In this document: piece by piece, positions 44,045-56,124 of the stretch
Layout of the letters: each line of letters starts with the position of its first letter
Numbering within the stretch: position 1 is the first letter of the stretch
Assembly: GCA_018340375.1 (NCBI GenBank)
Contig: JAFFJZ010000071.1
Span: 720,611-784,610, forward strand
Direction: 5' to 3'
DNA length: 64,000 nucleotides
From: Gonatopus flavifemur
Lineage: Eukaryota; Arthropoda; Insecta; Hymenoptera; Dryinidae
Made by a program: the position numbers and the translations under genes
Notes under the pieces: model-generated
Databases searched by the model: none
Told to the model about the DNA's origin: nothing
The model's input: the letters and a program-made list of their open reading frames with translations, nothing else

Positions 44045-46447
44045 GAGATTGGATGACGGGACCTTCACGAAAAATCCTAATTCGGTCGGTTTGAGCATAT
44101 ATCCAAGGGCCGAGATCGTACGAACAACCCTCTCCTTCTTAGGGGATGATTTTCAGTGGTAGAATAAGTGAATTGACCTGGATTTTTTCTGTGAAAGATT
44201 AAACGACGAGATCTTCACTGGAAATCCTGATTCGGTCAGTTCAAGGGCATATCCAAAGCACAAGGTCGTCAGAACAACCCTCTTCTTCTTAGGGGATGAT
44301 TTTCATTGGTAAATTAAGTAAATTGAGCTGTCATTCTTTCTATGGAGGATGAAACGACGAGATCTTCACTAAAAATCCCAATGTGGTCAGGTGGAGAATA
44401 TATCCCAAGCACAAGGTCATAAGAACGATCTTCTTTCTTTTAGGGGATGATTTGCATTGGGAAAATGAGTAAATTGAGCTGTAATTTTTTCTATGGGTGA
44501 TGAAACGACGAGATGTTAACTCAAAATCCTTATTCGGTCAATTCAAGCATATATTCGAAGCACAAAGTCGTAAGAACAACCCTCTCCTTCTTAGGGGATG
44601 ATTTCGATTGGTAAAATAAGTAAATTGAGTTGTAATTTTTTCTATAGGTCATGAAACGACGAGTTCTTCACTAAAAATCCTAATCCGGTCAGTTCAGGCA
44701 TATATCCGGAGCACAAAGTCGTCAGAACAACCCTCTCCATTTCAGGGGATGATTTTGATTGGTAAAATGAGTGCATTGAGCTGTAATTTCTTCTATGAGT
44801 GATGGAACGACGAGATCGTGCTTGAAGATCCTAATTCTGTCAGTTCAAGCATATATCCAAAGCGCAAGGTCGTCAGAACAACCCTCTCCTCTTTAGGGGA
44901 TGATTTTCAGTGGTGAAATAAGTAAATTGAGCTGTAATTTGTTGTATGGGTGATTAAACGACGAGATCTCCACTAAAAATCTTAAATCATTCAGCTCGAG
45001 CATATACCCGAGGCGCGAGGTCGTCAAAACAACCTTCTTTTTTTTAGGGGATGATTTTCATTGGTGAAATACGTGAATTGAGCTGTGATTGTTACTATGG
45101 TTGATTGAACGACGAGGTCTTAACTGAAAATCCAAATTCGATCAGTTCAAGCATGTATCCGGAGCACAAAGTCGTCAGAACAACCCCTCTCCTTTTCAGG
45201 GGATGATTCTCATTGATGAAAAAAGTAGATTGAGGTGTAATCTTTTCTATGGGGGATGAAACGACGAGATCTTGCTCCAAAATCCTAATTCTTCCAGTTC
45301 AAGCATATAGCTGCAGCACAAGGTCGTCAGAACAACCCTCTTCTTTTTAGGGGATGATTTTCATTCGTAACATAAGTGAATTGAGCTGTAATTTTTCCTA
45401 TGGATGATTAAACGACGAGATCTCCACTAAAAATCCTGATTCGTTCGGTTCAAGCATATATCCGAAACGCAAGGTCGTCAGAACAACCCTCTTCTTTTTA
45501 GAGGATGATTTTCATTGTTAAAATGAGTAAATTCAGCTGTAATTTTTTCCATGGGTGATGAAACGACGACATCCCAACTAAGGATCCAAATTCGGTCAGT
45601 TCAAGCATGTATCCGGAGCACAAAGTCGTCAGAACAACCCCACTTCTTTTTAGGGGATGATTTTCATTCGTAACATAAGTGAATTGAGCTGTAATTTTTT
45701 CTATGGGTGATTAAACGACGAGATCTCCACTAAAAATCCTGATTCGTTCGGTTCAAGCATATATCCGAAACGCAAGGTCGTAAGAACAACCCTCTTCTTT
45801 TTAGGGGATGATTTTCATTGTTAAAATGAGTAAATTCAGCTGTAATTTTTTCCATGGGTGATGAAACGACGAGATCTCAACTAAGGATCCAAATTCGGTC
45901 AGTTCAAGGATATATCTTGAGCACAAGGTCATCAGAACAACGCTCTTCTTTTAAGGGGATGATTTTCATTGGTAAGATAGGTAAATTGAGCTGCAATCTC
46001 TTCTATGGATGATGAAACGACGTGATGTTGCCTCAAAGTCCTAATTCGGTCAGTTCAAGCATATATCCAAAGCACGAGGTCGTCAGAACAACCATCTTCT
46101 TTTTAGGGGATGATTTTCATTAGTAAAATAAGTAAATTGAGCTGTAATTTGTTGTATGTGTGATTAAACGACGAGATCTCCACTGAAAATCCTGAATCAT
46201 TCAGTTCAAGCATATATCCAAAGCGCAAGGTCGTCAGAACAACCTCCTTTCTTTGAGGGGATGATTTTCATTGGTAAAATGAGTAAGTTGAGCTGTCATT
46301 TCTTCTATGATTGATTCAACGACGAGATCTCAACTAAGGATCCAAATTCGGTCAGTTCAAGGATATATCTTGAGCACAAGGTCATCAGAACAACGCTCTC
46401 CTTTTAAGGGGATGATTTTCATTGGTAAGATAAGTAAATTGAGCTGC
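44045..46447. repeat. Satellite array, about 16 copies of a ~150-bp unit
   Basis: AACGACGAGATC and AGGGGATGATTTTCATTGG recur every 150-152 bases from about 44074 to 46447 (GGGGATGATTT counted 16 times). Units are about 80-95% alike by eye. The first, diverged unit overlaps the outer edge of the right palindrome arm (GATGACGGGACCTTCACGAAA), and its mirror is at 37466-37490. The array ends abruptly at GAGCTGCACACACATTGAGG. Confidence 0.92.
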
Positions 46448-47260
46448 ACACACATTGAGGTATTTTACAATTTTATTTATCAATTGATGATGAGATTAGA
46501 ATAATTAATATAATCTATGAATGTCTCAAAAATCTCTGGATAATTCCATCTCAGCGTAGGGGAAGGTTGGTGAATGGCGCGCCCTTGAGGGGCTATGTTC
46601 ATAATTTCACCCAAGCTAGATAAAAATGAATATAATCAGTGTTCATGGAGACAGTAGCGTGGTGAGAACATTTCTATCCTCTTTCAATTCGCGTGAAAAC
46701 AAAATCCCGCCTCTTATCCTCTGTTTCGTGTCAGTTGAAGAAAGACAGACAAGCTCTCACCCCGCCACTGAATGGAGAGAACGTCAATTGAATCACATAC
46801 TGTGTGTAGCAAAATAATACAAAATCTAAATGGAAACACGCTGCAGATGAAAATTAAAACCCTTGCAAAGCGCGGTATTATCAACCGCGTATGATGATAC
46901 CGTGCCTTAATAAACAGTATGCTCTGTCAGCTGCTTTTTTTTCTCACAACAAAGATGCTCCTTGGTCCAAACTAGGATCATGATATCTTCCTCCTTTCAA
47001 TCTATCACTCATGAAAAACTTTTATAGCATAAAAGTTTTTTGAATTTCCTCTGTTTTTCTACTACCATTCACAATCTCTAACGTAACTTTCATTTTGTTC
47101 TCATCTTGTGATCCTTTTGAGTTTTTTAGTGTAATTTGAGTGATCTGAGATGTTAATATACTGTTTATCATGTATTTTTATGCATTTCACACTGCCGCGT
47201 GCTCATTTGATAAGACTACGTCTTGAGCACGTAATTAAGAAACCTTGATATTTTGTTTTA
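46448..47260. other. Gene-free stretch
   Basis: No supported gene. GCGCGGTATTATCAACCGCG near 46867 is partly echoed by GCGCGGTATCAACAACCGCG near 49595, outside the following foldback. Confidence 0.45.
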
Positions 47261-49300
47261 CAATTGAGGGTCCCCATGCAATAACCACGTAGGCGCTCGA
47301 GAAGCGGCATAAGTATTGTCCAAGCCATGACGTCAAGGGTCGAACAAAAAATTCGGAATTTCGAAAATCTATAAATACTGGACAATAGGGCTTGAAAAAT
47401 GAATATGAGTCTTCGTTGACGATTTTTTTCTAGGATCAGTAGTTTTCGAGAAAAAAAATAAAAACTATCTATTCTTTCGCACCACAAATCAATGTTTTCC
47501 AATATTAAACTCGTTCAAACTCGATCATTTTTCGATGTATCTTGATGAATCTTCCAGATTCTGATTCGTAAGACTTCCCCGAAGACAACAGTGTATAAAA
47601 AATTCATAAAAGTTGATAATAAATCACCAATTTTTTAATCCGAAGTGAAAACCCTGTTTTCCATGCTTCGCATTGAAAAAGTGTCAGGGGAAGTATGAGC
47701 TACAAAAAACTTCCAGCGACAAAGTTGTTCACTAGTATATGGACAAACTTTGTGGAAAGTTTCAGATCGATTGGACTCTTAGTTCGCGAAATACAGCGGT
47801 TTATTTATTAACGCGCGACCGAAATTTTTCACCATTTTGCGTCATTCATCAATTAAATATCAAGGTCCGTAGGAAAGATTGTGTTCGCTCAATATTTGAA
47901 CCTGGGTTTATGGTTTTGGGGTCAGAAAATTCGAATATCGAACTATTTTCGCAAAATTCTGTATTCATTTCTCTTGAATGAACAATTCAATTGTTTATAA
48001 CGTTATTATGGAAATACTATTAACCAAAGAGAAACATTTGCTTGACAAGAAAAGTTTCAACATAATTATTATGAAAATCGGGACGGTACAACATTTTCCA
48101 TAGAACAATCATTAACCGTGCAGCATTTAGACGGAGCACCAGTCACTGAACCAGTGGGCAGGATGGAGGCCAAATCAACGAAACCGTTAGTTGGAAAAAA
48201 TGAGACATCATACATTATACATCTCTTCCTCTTCAACCAATGGTTTCGTTGATTCGTCCTTTCGTTGATTCGGCCCCCATCCAGTGGGCATTCCTAAAGA
48301 GAAACAGAATGATTTAAATTATCTTATGAAATATCTCTCTCCAAAGGGAAAAGAATTTTCTGATGCATCAATAGCTAGAGTTGAGGAAAAGGTGTAAAAA
48401 TAATCGATTTGTGAAAGGCACAACATTACAAAGTTAATTGCAAACGTATTAGGAAAATGTATTATAAAATGTATTGTTTAAAAAACAATACATGTATTGT
48501 TTGTTTGCTGTATAATGTGTTGCTTAAAAAATTTGATACTTTATGTAATACAGGCCATGTGAATTTATTCAAATATACTTATGATACTCATGAAAATACA
48601 GGTGTTTCAATAAAAATTTTTGTGTGCAAAATCTAATTATCGCAGGATAAGAAACTTTTGTTGTCAAGAAAATGTTTCTCTTTGGTCAATAGTATTTCCA
48701 TAATAACGTTATAAACAATTGAATTGTTCATTCGAGAGAAATGAATACAGAATTTTGCGAAAATAGTTCGATATTCGAATTTTCTGACCCCAAAAACATA
48801 AACCCAGGTTCAAATATTGAGCGAACACAATCTTTCCTACGGACCTTGATATTTAATTGATGAATGACGCAAAATGGTGAAAAATTTCGGTCGCGCCTTA
48901 CTAAATAAACCGCTGTATTTCGCGAACTAAGAGTCCAATCGATCTGAAACTTTCCACAAAGTTTGTCCATATACTAGTGAACAACTTTGTCGCTTGAAGT
49001 TTTCTGTAGCTTATTCCTCCCCTGACACTTTTTCGAACGAGTTTGAACGAGTTTAATACTGGAAAACATTGATTTGTGGTGCGAAAGAATAGATAGTTTT
49101 TATTTTTTTTCTCGGAAACTACTGATCCTAGAAAAAAATCGTCAACGAAGACTCATATTCATTTTTCAAGCCCTATTGTCCAGTGTTTCTCGATTTTCGA
49201 AATTCCGAATTTTTTTTTCGACCCTTGACGTCATGGCTTGAATAATACTTATGCTGCTTCTCGAGCGCCTACGTGGTTATTGCATGGGGACCCTCAATTG
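47261..49300. mobile_element. Imperfect foldback element with CAATTGAGGGTCC ends
   Basis: The left end CAATTGAGGGTCCCCATGCA is matched by TGCATGGGGACCCTCAATTG at the right. The arms run 47261 to about 48065 and about 48640 to 49300. The left arm has about 150 bases (near 47525-47675) that the right arm lacks. An 80-codon frame (MDKLCGKFQIDW) is present in both arms only because they mirror each other. Confidence 0.82.
48161..48280. mobile_element. Mutator-like MITE nested in the foldback spacer
   Basis: GGATGGAGGCCAAATCAACG at the left and CGTTGATTCGGCCCCCAT at the right pair, and the exact 10-mer CCAGTGGGCA stands at 48151-48160 and 48281-48290. A 9-10 bp duplication is typical of Mutator-like elements. 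Confidence 0.8.
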
Positions 49301-50234
49301 CAGTAAATCACAGAAAATGAGATTTCGATAATCGAATCCTATTGTGTATGATTGTTTAGTATTTCTGATGAAAAAATACATCCACGCAATACAGATTAGT
49401 ATAAACGGAGTATTACATATCGTTAACGGAAATACAATGAAAATAATAACGTAAATGCCCAAAATGATATGACGTATATCATTTTTACATGGTCGCTCTA
49501 AATACACTGATGATGTGTGCATCGGAGAGGGGGTTATTGACCTACGATTTCACGAAACAGGTCGTCTCATAATATTCATGGATGTATTATTATGAGGGAG
49601 CGCGGTATCAACAACCGCGCGCCATTACCCGACTTTCCCCTATATTTAAAAGATTAAGAATCTTGATTGAAGAAGAAAATTAAATCTCCCCTGCTGTACG
49701 AAGTGAAATTTCGAATCTTTTACATGCACCCTGGTGAAAGACTTCGATAAAAATTCTAAAATGCCAGTCAGCCTTTTTCATAAATTGTGTGATGATTAGA
49801 AATTTTTCGTTTGTAATGATGGAGTATTCATTTGAGGATGCACGTTGAATATAAATTCAAGTCCGTTGATCGTTAATTCAAATTCGAATCTGATGCAATT
49901 GATGACCATTTAATTTGTTTGCATATTCAGTTTGTTCTATTGAATGATGAATCAAATTAATGAATTACAGGTACTTCCCGTACAACACATGACGTGTCAA
50001 GCTCATGGGAGGAACGTATTTTTGGGAACATAGGAACATGCCATACATGTGTGAGATCGTGCCATCCATATTCTAGGTACATCCATGCACATAGAAATGT
50101 CCGCCCAAATGACCTGAATTCAAGAATATGGGAGGCATCTTCTGTTGATCATCTCATACGCATCTAGTTTTCGTGTTACAAAAGAGGTTATGTATTTCTG
50201 AAAGACTTCTGTCAACATATTCAGAATGTCTTAT
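49301..50234. other. Gene-free stretch
   Basis: No supported gene. CTTCCCGTACAACACATGACG near 49975 resembles the end of the next palindrome and may be a relic of the same family. Confidence 0.45.
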
Positions 50235-50962
50235 CCCGTATAACACGTGATGTGTAAAACATATGTTCGGCATGTGAAAAATGCATAATCTCATGGAAAA
50301 CGGAATATTCTAAACAACATATTCCTGGCATATATCATTTCACATCATGTGGCAATATTGTAAGAATTATATTCAATCCACATAGCAGGAAGATTTTCAT
50401 GAACTCAGTAAACTATAACCTCTCATTTGCAAATAACCGATGAATTCATTGTTATGTGTATGCGAGTCGGAATGAAATGGTGATCTTTATCAACCTTTAT
50501 GAATTTGTATACTGTCTCAAAACTTTTTTTTAAGTTGTGTCGAATGCACGGAATTATCTCAGCCTTGTTTAGATTAATTTATCGGATTTTTATCCAAATC
50601 ACGGAGATACTCCGATAAATTAATCTAAATAAGGCTGAGATAATTCCGTGCATTCGACACAACTTAAAAAAAAGTTTTGAGACAGTATACAAATTCATAA
50701 AGATTGATAAAGATCACCATTTCATTCCGACTCGCATACACATAACAATGAATTCATCGGTTATTTGCAAATGAGAGGTTATAGTTTACTGAGTTCATGA
50801 AAATCTTCCTGCCATGTGGATTGAATATAATTCTTACAATATTGCCACATGATGTGAAATGATATATGCCAGGAATATGTTGTTTAGAGTATTCCGTTTT
50901 CCATGAGATTATGCATTTTTCACATGCCGAACATATGTTTTACACATCACGTGTTATACGGG
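50235..50962. mobile_element. 728-bp near-perfect palindrome, CCCGTATAACACG ends
   Basis: CCCGTATAACACGTGATGTG at the left is matched at the right by CATCACGTGTTATACGGG. The arms of about 350 bases are nearly identical around a 30-base loop near 50585-50615. It directly abuts the Harbinger coding sequence. Confidence 0.88.
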
Positions 50963-51889
50963 TTGAGTACAGGCGACCAGATAGCCTCAATCGCCATGGT
51001 CTATCGTCTTGGTATCTCAACCACCCATGCAATCGTTAAAGAAACCTGTTTCCATATATATGCAGCGTTGAAAGGGCTTTATTTGAAAGTTCCATCAGAG
51101 CAGGAATGGAGAGAAATCATGCAGGGATTTTGGGACGAATGGAATTTTTCCAATTGCATTGGTGCGATAGATGGAAAACATATCCAAATAAAAGCTCCTC
51201 TTCACTCCGGATCACAGTATTTTTGTTACAAAAAAGTTTTTAGTGTAGTACTAATGGCGGTCTGTAATCACCGGTATGAAATCAAATTATACGATACCGG
51301 ATCTTATGGTAGCCACTCGGATAGTCAAATCTTATCGCACAGTGTTATTCAAGACGCGTTAGAGAATGAAGAATTGAATATTCCTTCGGAGAGGATACAA
51401 TTACCTGGATCGGATCAAAGTACTCACTGTGTGTTTGTAGGGGATAATATTTTTGGGCAACATAAACACATGATGACTCCATATTCCGGAAGATTTTTGG
51501 ATGAAGCAAAGTCTATTTTCAATTACAGACTCTCTCGAGCACGTCGAATTATCGAAAACACTTTCGGAATTCTAGTACAAAGGTGGAGAATTTACAATCA
51601 ACCGATACCCGCGCATCCTCAAAATGTAGATGTAATTGTATTGTGTACATTAGCATTACATAATTATTTGCAAAGCACACAGTCACAAAATGTAATAGCA
51701 GATGGTTCAGTAAGTGAAAAAGAAAATTGTAGTGAAGCACACAATTATATTTCGGAGCTTAGTTCAATACAATCTAATAGTGCTAAATATCCTCTCCAAC
51801 AGCGGGATACCATGGCCAGATATTTTCTCACATCTCCAGGACAAGTGCCATGGCAGTACGAGTATGTCCGAAGAGGAAAGAACACATGA
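50963..51889 (+). CDS. PIF/Harbinger transposase, N-terminally truncated
   Basis: About 308 residues of a Harbinger-type (DDE_Tnp_4) nuclease begin LSTGDQIASIAMVYRLGIST. The frame is open from 50903, but the first 20 codons come from the palindrome. Candidate catalytic residues, numbered from 50903, are D90 in GAIDGKH, D140 in SHSDSQI and E218 in RRIIENTFG. The C-terminus RYFLTSPGQVPWQYEYV is complete and typical. The usual N-terminal 60-100 residues are absent and are not seen left of the palindrome. The partner Myb/SANT protein is also absent. The intact remaining frame implies recent truncation. Confidence 0.88.
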   Translation: MSTGDQIASIAMVYRLGISTTHAIVKETCFHIYAALKGLYLKVPSEQEWREIMQGFWDEWNFSNCIGAIDGKHIQIKAPLHSGSQYFCYKKVFSVVLMAVCNHRYEIKLYDTGSYGSHSDSQILSHSVIQDALENEELNIPSERIQLPGSDQSTHCVFVGDNIFGQHKHMMTPYSGRFLDEAKSIFNYRLSRARRIIENTFGILVQRWRIYNQPIPAHPQNVDVIVLCTLALHNYLQSTQSQNVIADGSVSEKENCSEAHNYISELSSIQSNSAKYPLQQRDTMARYFLTSPGQVPWQYEYVRRGKNT

Positions 51890-52094
51890 AACTTGTGAAA
51901 GAATTGGAAATTCAACAAAACGAGACTGAATTGTGATAATATATAGGTTCATTGAGTGTCGGAATTCGAGATGGAATAATTTGATATACATATTTTTTTG
52001 GAAGAATTATATTTAAGTAGTCTCAAATGCGAAATCGGTAGGATGAGTGAATGCCAGTGTCCGCATATGACCGCTGTTCCTATCTCGTGCCTCT

Positions 52095-53620
52095 TGTAAT
52101 GGAATAAATACATTTGATTGTAATAACAAAAAAGCCAAAGATCATACAGAAAACATCGAACTTTCCCTGCTAAGATATAATGTTATGTTTCCTGGTGAAA
52201 AAAGTCGGATAGGAATCCGAAGTAAACCCAGATAGGGTTCTCGGGTCTTCAACCGGGTTTATCCAAGTGCGTATACGGATTTTGCGGTGATTCTTTTGAT
52301 TCTTCATCCGGTTCTATCCGGACCCTACCTGGATTTCAATACTGAATATTTTTCGAAATCCCACGTGAAATTCAAATAGAACTCATTCGGTGTTTTGTTC
52401 ATCTTTCATTTCGCATTCCAAAGAATATCTAGTTCATATAAGATTCGGATAGAACCGGATAAAGGATCACCGCGAAATCTGGATATACCCGGATGATAGC
52501 CCGGAAGTTTCATCGGGATTCAATTCGGATTATCATCCGAATGAGTATCCGGATTTCATCTGGTTCCTTATCCGGTTTTTTTTACTAGGATTGAATTTCA
52601 ATGAAGTATTACATAATCTTGATGTGGTATATGTTTATGAGCTTGAAAATGAACTATATAAAATCGGTAAGTAACATTATGAAGGTAATCAAAGTCACGT
52701 ATAATTATTATCAAATAATGGTGAGGGATGGAACTCTAACATTTATGTATCTCATCTCACGGAAAGCAAAAATCACGTTAGCTCAACCATCATTACAGAA
52801 AAGTACTAGCGATGAATTATGTGTATCATATGATTATAGTATACTTTCACCAGCTTCAAAATGATTGATGCCACATTTTTAGAACTAAACGAGAAATCAA
52901 AATGGAACTCATTTTTGGTTTTAGTTCTCAAATAGAATAATTAAAATGAATACATGCCGTCGTAAATAAGTGAGATCAAACTCATACTAAAAAATATCTA
53001 ATTTTCCCTGCTGAACTATATTCATAGTATTAGACAATAGTGCTGTAATATATGTTTATAAGTTTTGAAGTTAACTGTATAGAATCAATGAATAACACTA
53101 GAAAGGTAATCAAAATCATACATATTGACTATCGAATAATACTAAGGAATAGAAATGTCACATTTATGTATCTCGTATCACAAAAAGGGAAACTTTTGTT
53201 CTACCTCTATCACAGACAAGTGTTATCGGTAAATTATGTGTCCCATATGATTTGTACTATATTTTCACAACTTTCAAGATGAGTAATGGAACATTTTTTA
53301 CAACCTAACGAGAAATCAAAATAAGATACATTTTTTTGGGATATAATGATTGAAATGAATACATTTTGTGAGTGGAAAAGCCCAAACTCATAAAAGAAAT
53401 ATCGTATTTCCCCTGTCGAAATATAATGGAATGTTGAATCTTACAAGTATTACATATCGTTGTAATATATGTTTACAAGCTTCCAACTAATATATATATA
53501 TCCAGAAAAAGGTACCATAAATAACAGTGAATCGAATATACGAAGGAATAGAAGCATAACATTTATATATCTTGTATCACGAAGAAAGAAACTCATTTTT
53601 GCTATAAAATCATCACAGAG
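52095..53620. repeat. Three diverged tandem units of ~410-440 bp
   Basis: AATGAATACAT-type starts at about 52108, 52947 and 53355, each followed by TTTCCCTGC and ATATGTTTA-AG phrases and by a block like CATTTATGTATCTC. The first unit is enlarged by a 399-bp element. Short frames in the units are not conserved in length. Confidence 0.6.
52191..52589. mobile_element. CGGAT-punctuated element, CCTGGTGAAAAA to TTTTTTACTAGG
   Basis: The ends are complementary and like those of the other CCTGGTGAAAA elements. ATCCGG/CCGGAT and GGATA motifs recur about 20 times in 399 bases with irregular spacing on both strands. Confidence 0.72.
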
Positions 53621-54084
53621 CTGCCGTGCCGAGCAAAAAAGTTGTTAACTCAATTTTTGTCGAAAATGAGTTTTTCATATCATTCGATTCAGAGAATCAA
53701 GGTGCATTTAACTGTGTTTACAGAAATCTGTTATTGCTCTTAATTTTTGAATAATTAACATTTTCCTTCTCTGAAAACGAAGTGAAAATCGAGCAATCAT
53801 CAGAAAAAAGCCGTAACTCACATAAAAATGAGAGAAACGATCGAATACGTCACCACTTTGCCAGGCGAAAAGACTGTAATTTGAGTTACGGTCTTTTTGC
53901 TTAGTAAATTCAGCGAGGATCAAGCCTCTTGTACTATTTCAAAGAATCTCTTCGGAGATAAGGTTTTCTTGGCTTGTAAATTGCTTGTGTCTGAAGCCAG
54001 TTCACTAGGGAAGAAAACCGTAAGTCCGGTTGTATATCTTCGGCACAATTCGGAAATCTTCGTGGCAGACGCTTCAAGATATCA

Positions 54085-54321
54085 TTGTGTACGTGAAGGG
54101 AATTGTCAAAAGTGAACATAAACGAGACAAAAATTTCATTTCATTCTGTCGGAAATCAACAAATTTGTCGAGGCATTCCGCTAGATAAAAAAACGGACAT
54201 CTTGGAAAAATTAGTACCTTTGATGCCCTCTAGTAGAAAACAATTTTGGCTCAAATTGCCCACGTCGAAAGTCAATGACTTAATCACTCATTACGACAAC
54301 GAGGAGACCGAAAAGTCCTGA
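54085..54321 (+). pseudogene. Transposon-related terminal exon fragment, left Y arm
   Basis: The frame after a stop near 54095 reads NINETKISFHSVGNQQICRG and then LPTSKVNDLITHYDNEE before TGA. The phrase spacing (RG-I-KK-DIL-KL-LMP-R-FW-LP) looks like the tail of a protein repeated in insect genomes, but I cannot name it. There is no usable ATG in frame. The mirror copy is 55888-56124. Confidence 0.4.
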
Positions 54322-55887
54322 TGCAGTCGTACAAGTATTTATATTGTAATGATTACTTTTCTTGAAGACTCAATTTATTTTTTCCTGTTTATTTGGAGAC
54401 TGAGATTACATGTGAAGCGAAAAAAAATACCTATACGGATTTGTTCAAATTTTTTATTTGTTTTCTGAAGAACAATATCGAGAATTTTATTTCAGTTCTT
54501 ATGTAAAAGATTGTTCATTTTTTCTTGTTGTTGCTTCAAATATATTAAATGAAAAGCTATTGAATCTGTTTTGTACTTTGCTGTATTTGATTTTTATGAT
54601 TATATTGACACGTTTGATAGGGATAATATTTTTGTCTGCTCCAAAAAACACTTCCACCTCAGGAATGATTACAAAACTTGTTCCTTCCATTGCATGTCAC
54701 ACAGTATGAACAAAGTTTGTACTCGATTGAAAACCTAAAAATTTCTGCAATCAAAAGTAAATCCTTTTTTTCTACCAATATTGTTATTCCACGTGAGAAA
54801 AATGTCAATTTTTGAGATATCGAATCCATAGATTTGGTAATCAAATCTTAAACTATGCTCATGTTATGCATAGCTGATTATATACTGATGTTTGTAAACG
54901 TCGCTGCACGGATACTGAGTTAACATGTTTCTCAGCTTGTAAAGCAAACGATCAAAGCATAATGTTTTGCCGTACCAGGCAAGAAAGTTGTTAACTTCAA
55001 ATCTAATAGAGAAAACCGAGAAAAACTATTCCACATTATAATCGTATGATGTAATTAATATTTCGAGATTATTAAAGCGGTTCTGGGGTAAATAAGGGGT
55101 GCTCTTTTCAATTATTTGAAAAAAAATCGATATTTTTAATAACAACCAATGAAGAAATGAGTTAAGGTTTTCCGTTGGGCAGAAACACTGACCAAAAGAA
55201 CCAAAACTCGGGTTACGGTCTTTTTCCGTGTAACAGCTCTCGAACATTATGCTTTGATCGTTTGCTTTACAAGTTGAGAAACATGTTAACTCAGTATCCG
55301 TGCAGCGACGTTTACAAACATCAGTATATAATCAGCTATGCATAACATGAGCATAGTTTAAGATTTGATTACCAAATCTATGGATTCGATATCTCAAAAA
55401 TTGACATTTTTCTCACGTGGAATAACAATATTGGTAGAAAAAAAGGATTTACTTTTGATTGCAGAAATTTTTAGGTTTTCAATCGAGTACAAACTTTGTT
55501 CATACTGTGTGACATGCAATGGAAGGAACAAGTTTTGTAATCATTCCTGAGGTGGAAGTGTTTTTTGGAGCAGACAAAAATATTATCCCTATCAAACGTG
55601 TCAATATAATCATAAAAATCAAATACAGCAAAGTACAAAACAGATTCGATAGCTTTTCATTTAATATATTTGAAGCAACAACAAGAAAAAATGAACAATC
55701 TTTTACATAAGAACTGAAATAAAATTCTCGATATTGTTCTTCAGAAAACAAATAAAAAATTTGAACAAATCCGTATAGGTACTTTTTTTCGCTTCACATG
55801 TAATCTCAGTCTCTAAATAAACAGGAAAAAATAAATTAAGTCTTCAAGAAAAGTAATCATTACAATATAAATACTTGTACGCCTGCA

Positions 55888-56124
55888 TCAGGACTTTTCG
55901 GTCTCCTCGTTGTCGTAATGAGTGATTAAGTCATTGACTTTCGACGTGGGCAATTTGAGCCAAAATTGTTTTCTACTAGAGGGCATCAAAGGTACTAATT
56001 TTTCCAAGATGTCCGTTTTTTTATCTAGCGGAATGCCTCGACAAATTTGTTGATTTCCGACAGAATGAAATGAAATTTTTGTCTCGTTTATGTTCACTTT
56101 TGACAATTCCCTTTACGTACACAA
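55888..56124 (-). pseudogene. Transposon-related terminal exon fragment, right Y arm
   Basis: Mirror of 54085-54321 with the same reading frame and stop. Confidence 0.4.

Larger units (their letters stand above)
37466..44071. repeat. Giant near-perfect palindrome, 3.16-kb arms with 280-bp spacer
   Basis: Position p pairs with about 81537 minus p. The left arm is 37466-40628, the right arm 40909-44071 and the spacer 40629-40908. Reading frames in one arm recur identically in the other (for example a 139-residue frame at 38471-38890 minus and 42647-43066 plus). I noticed very few differences, such as one P to L change and small insertions. Each arm holds, from outside in, unique sequence, a piece like 34160-34740, a broken DUF7869 C-terminal fragment, and a full X copy. 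Such a structure may be a real recent rearrangement or an assembly fold-back. Confidence 0.9.

Noticed and set aside
44045..46447. CRISPR-like array
   Set aside because: The 150-bp units are contiguous with no short repeat plus unique spacer pattern, and the DNA is eukaryotic.
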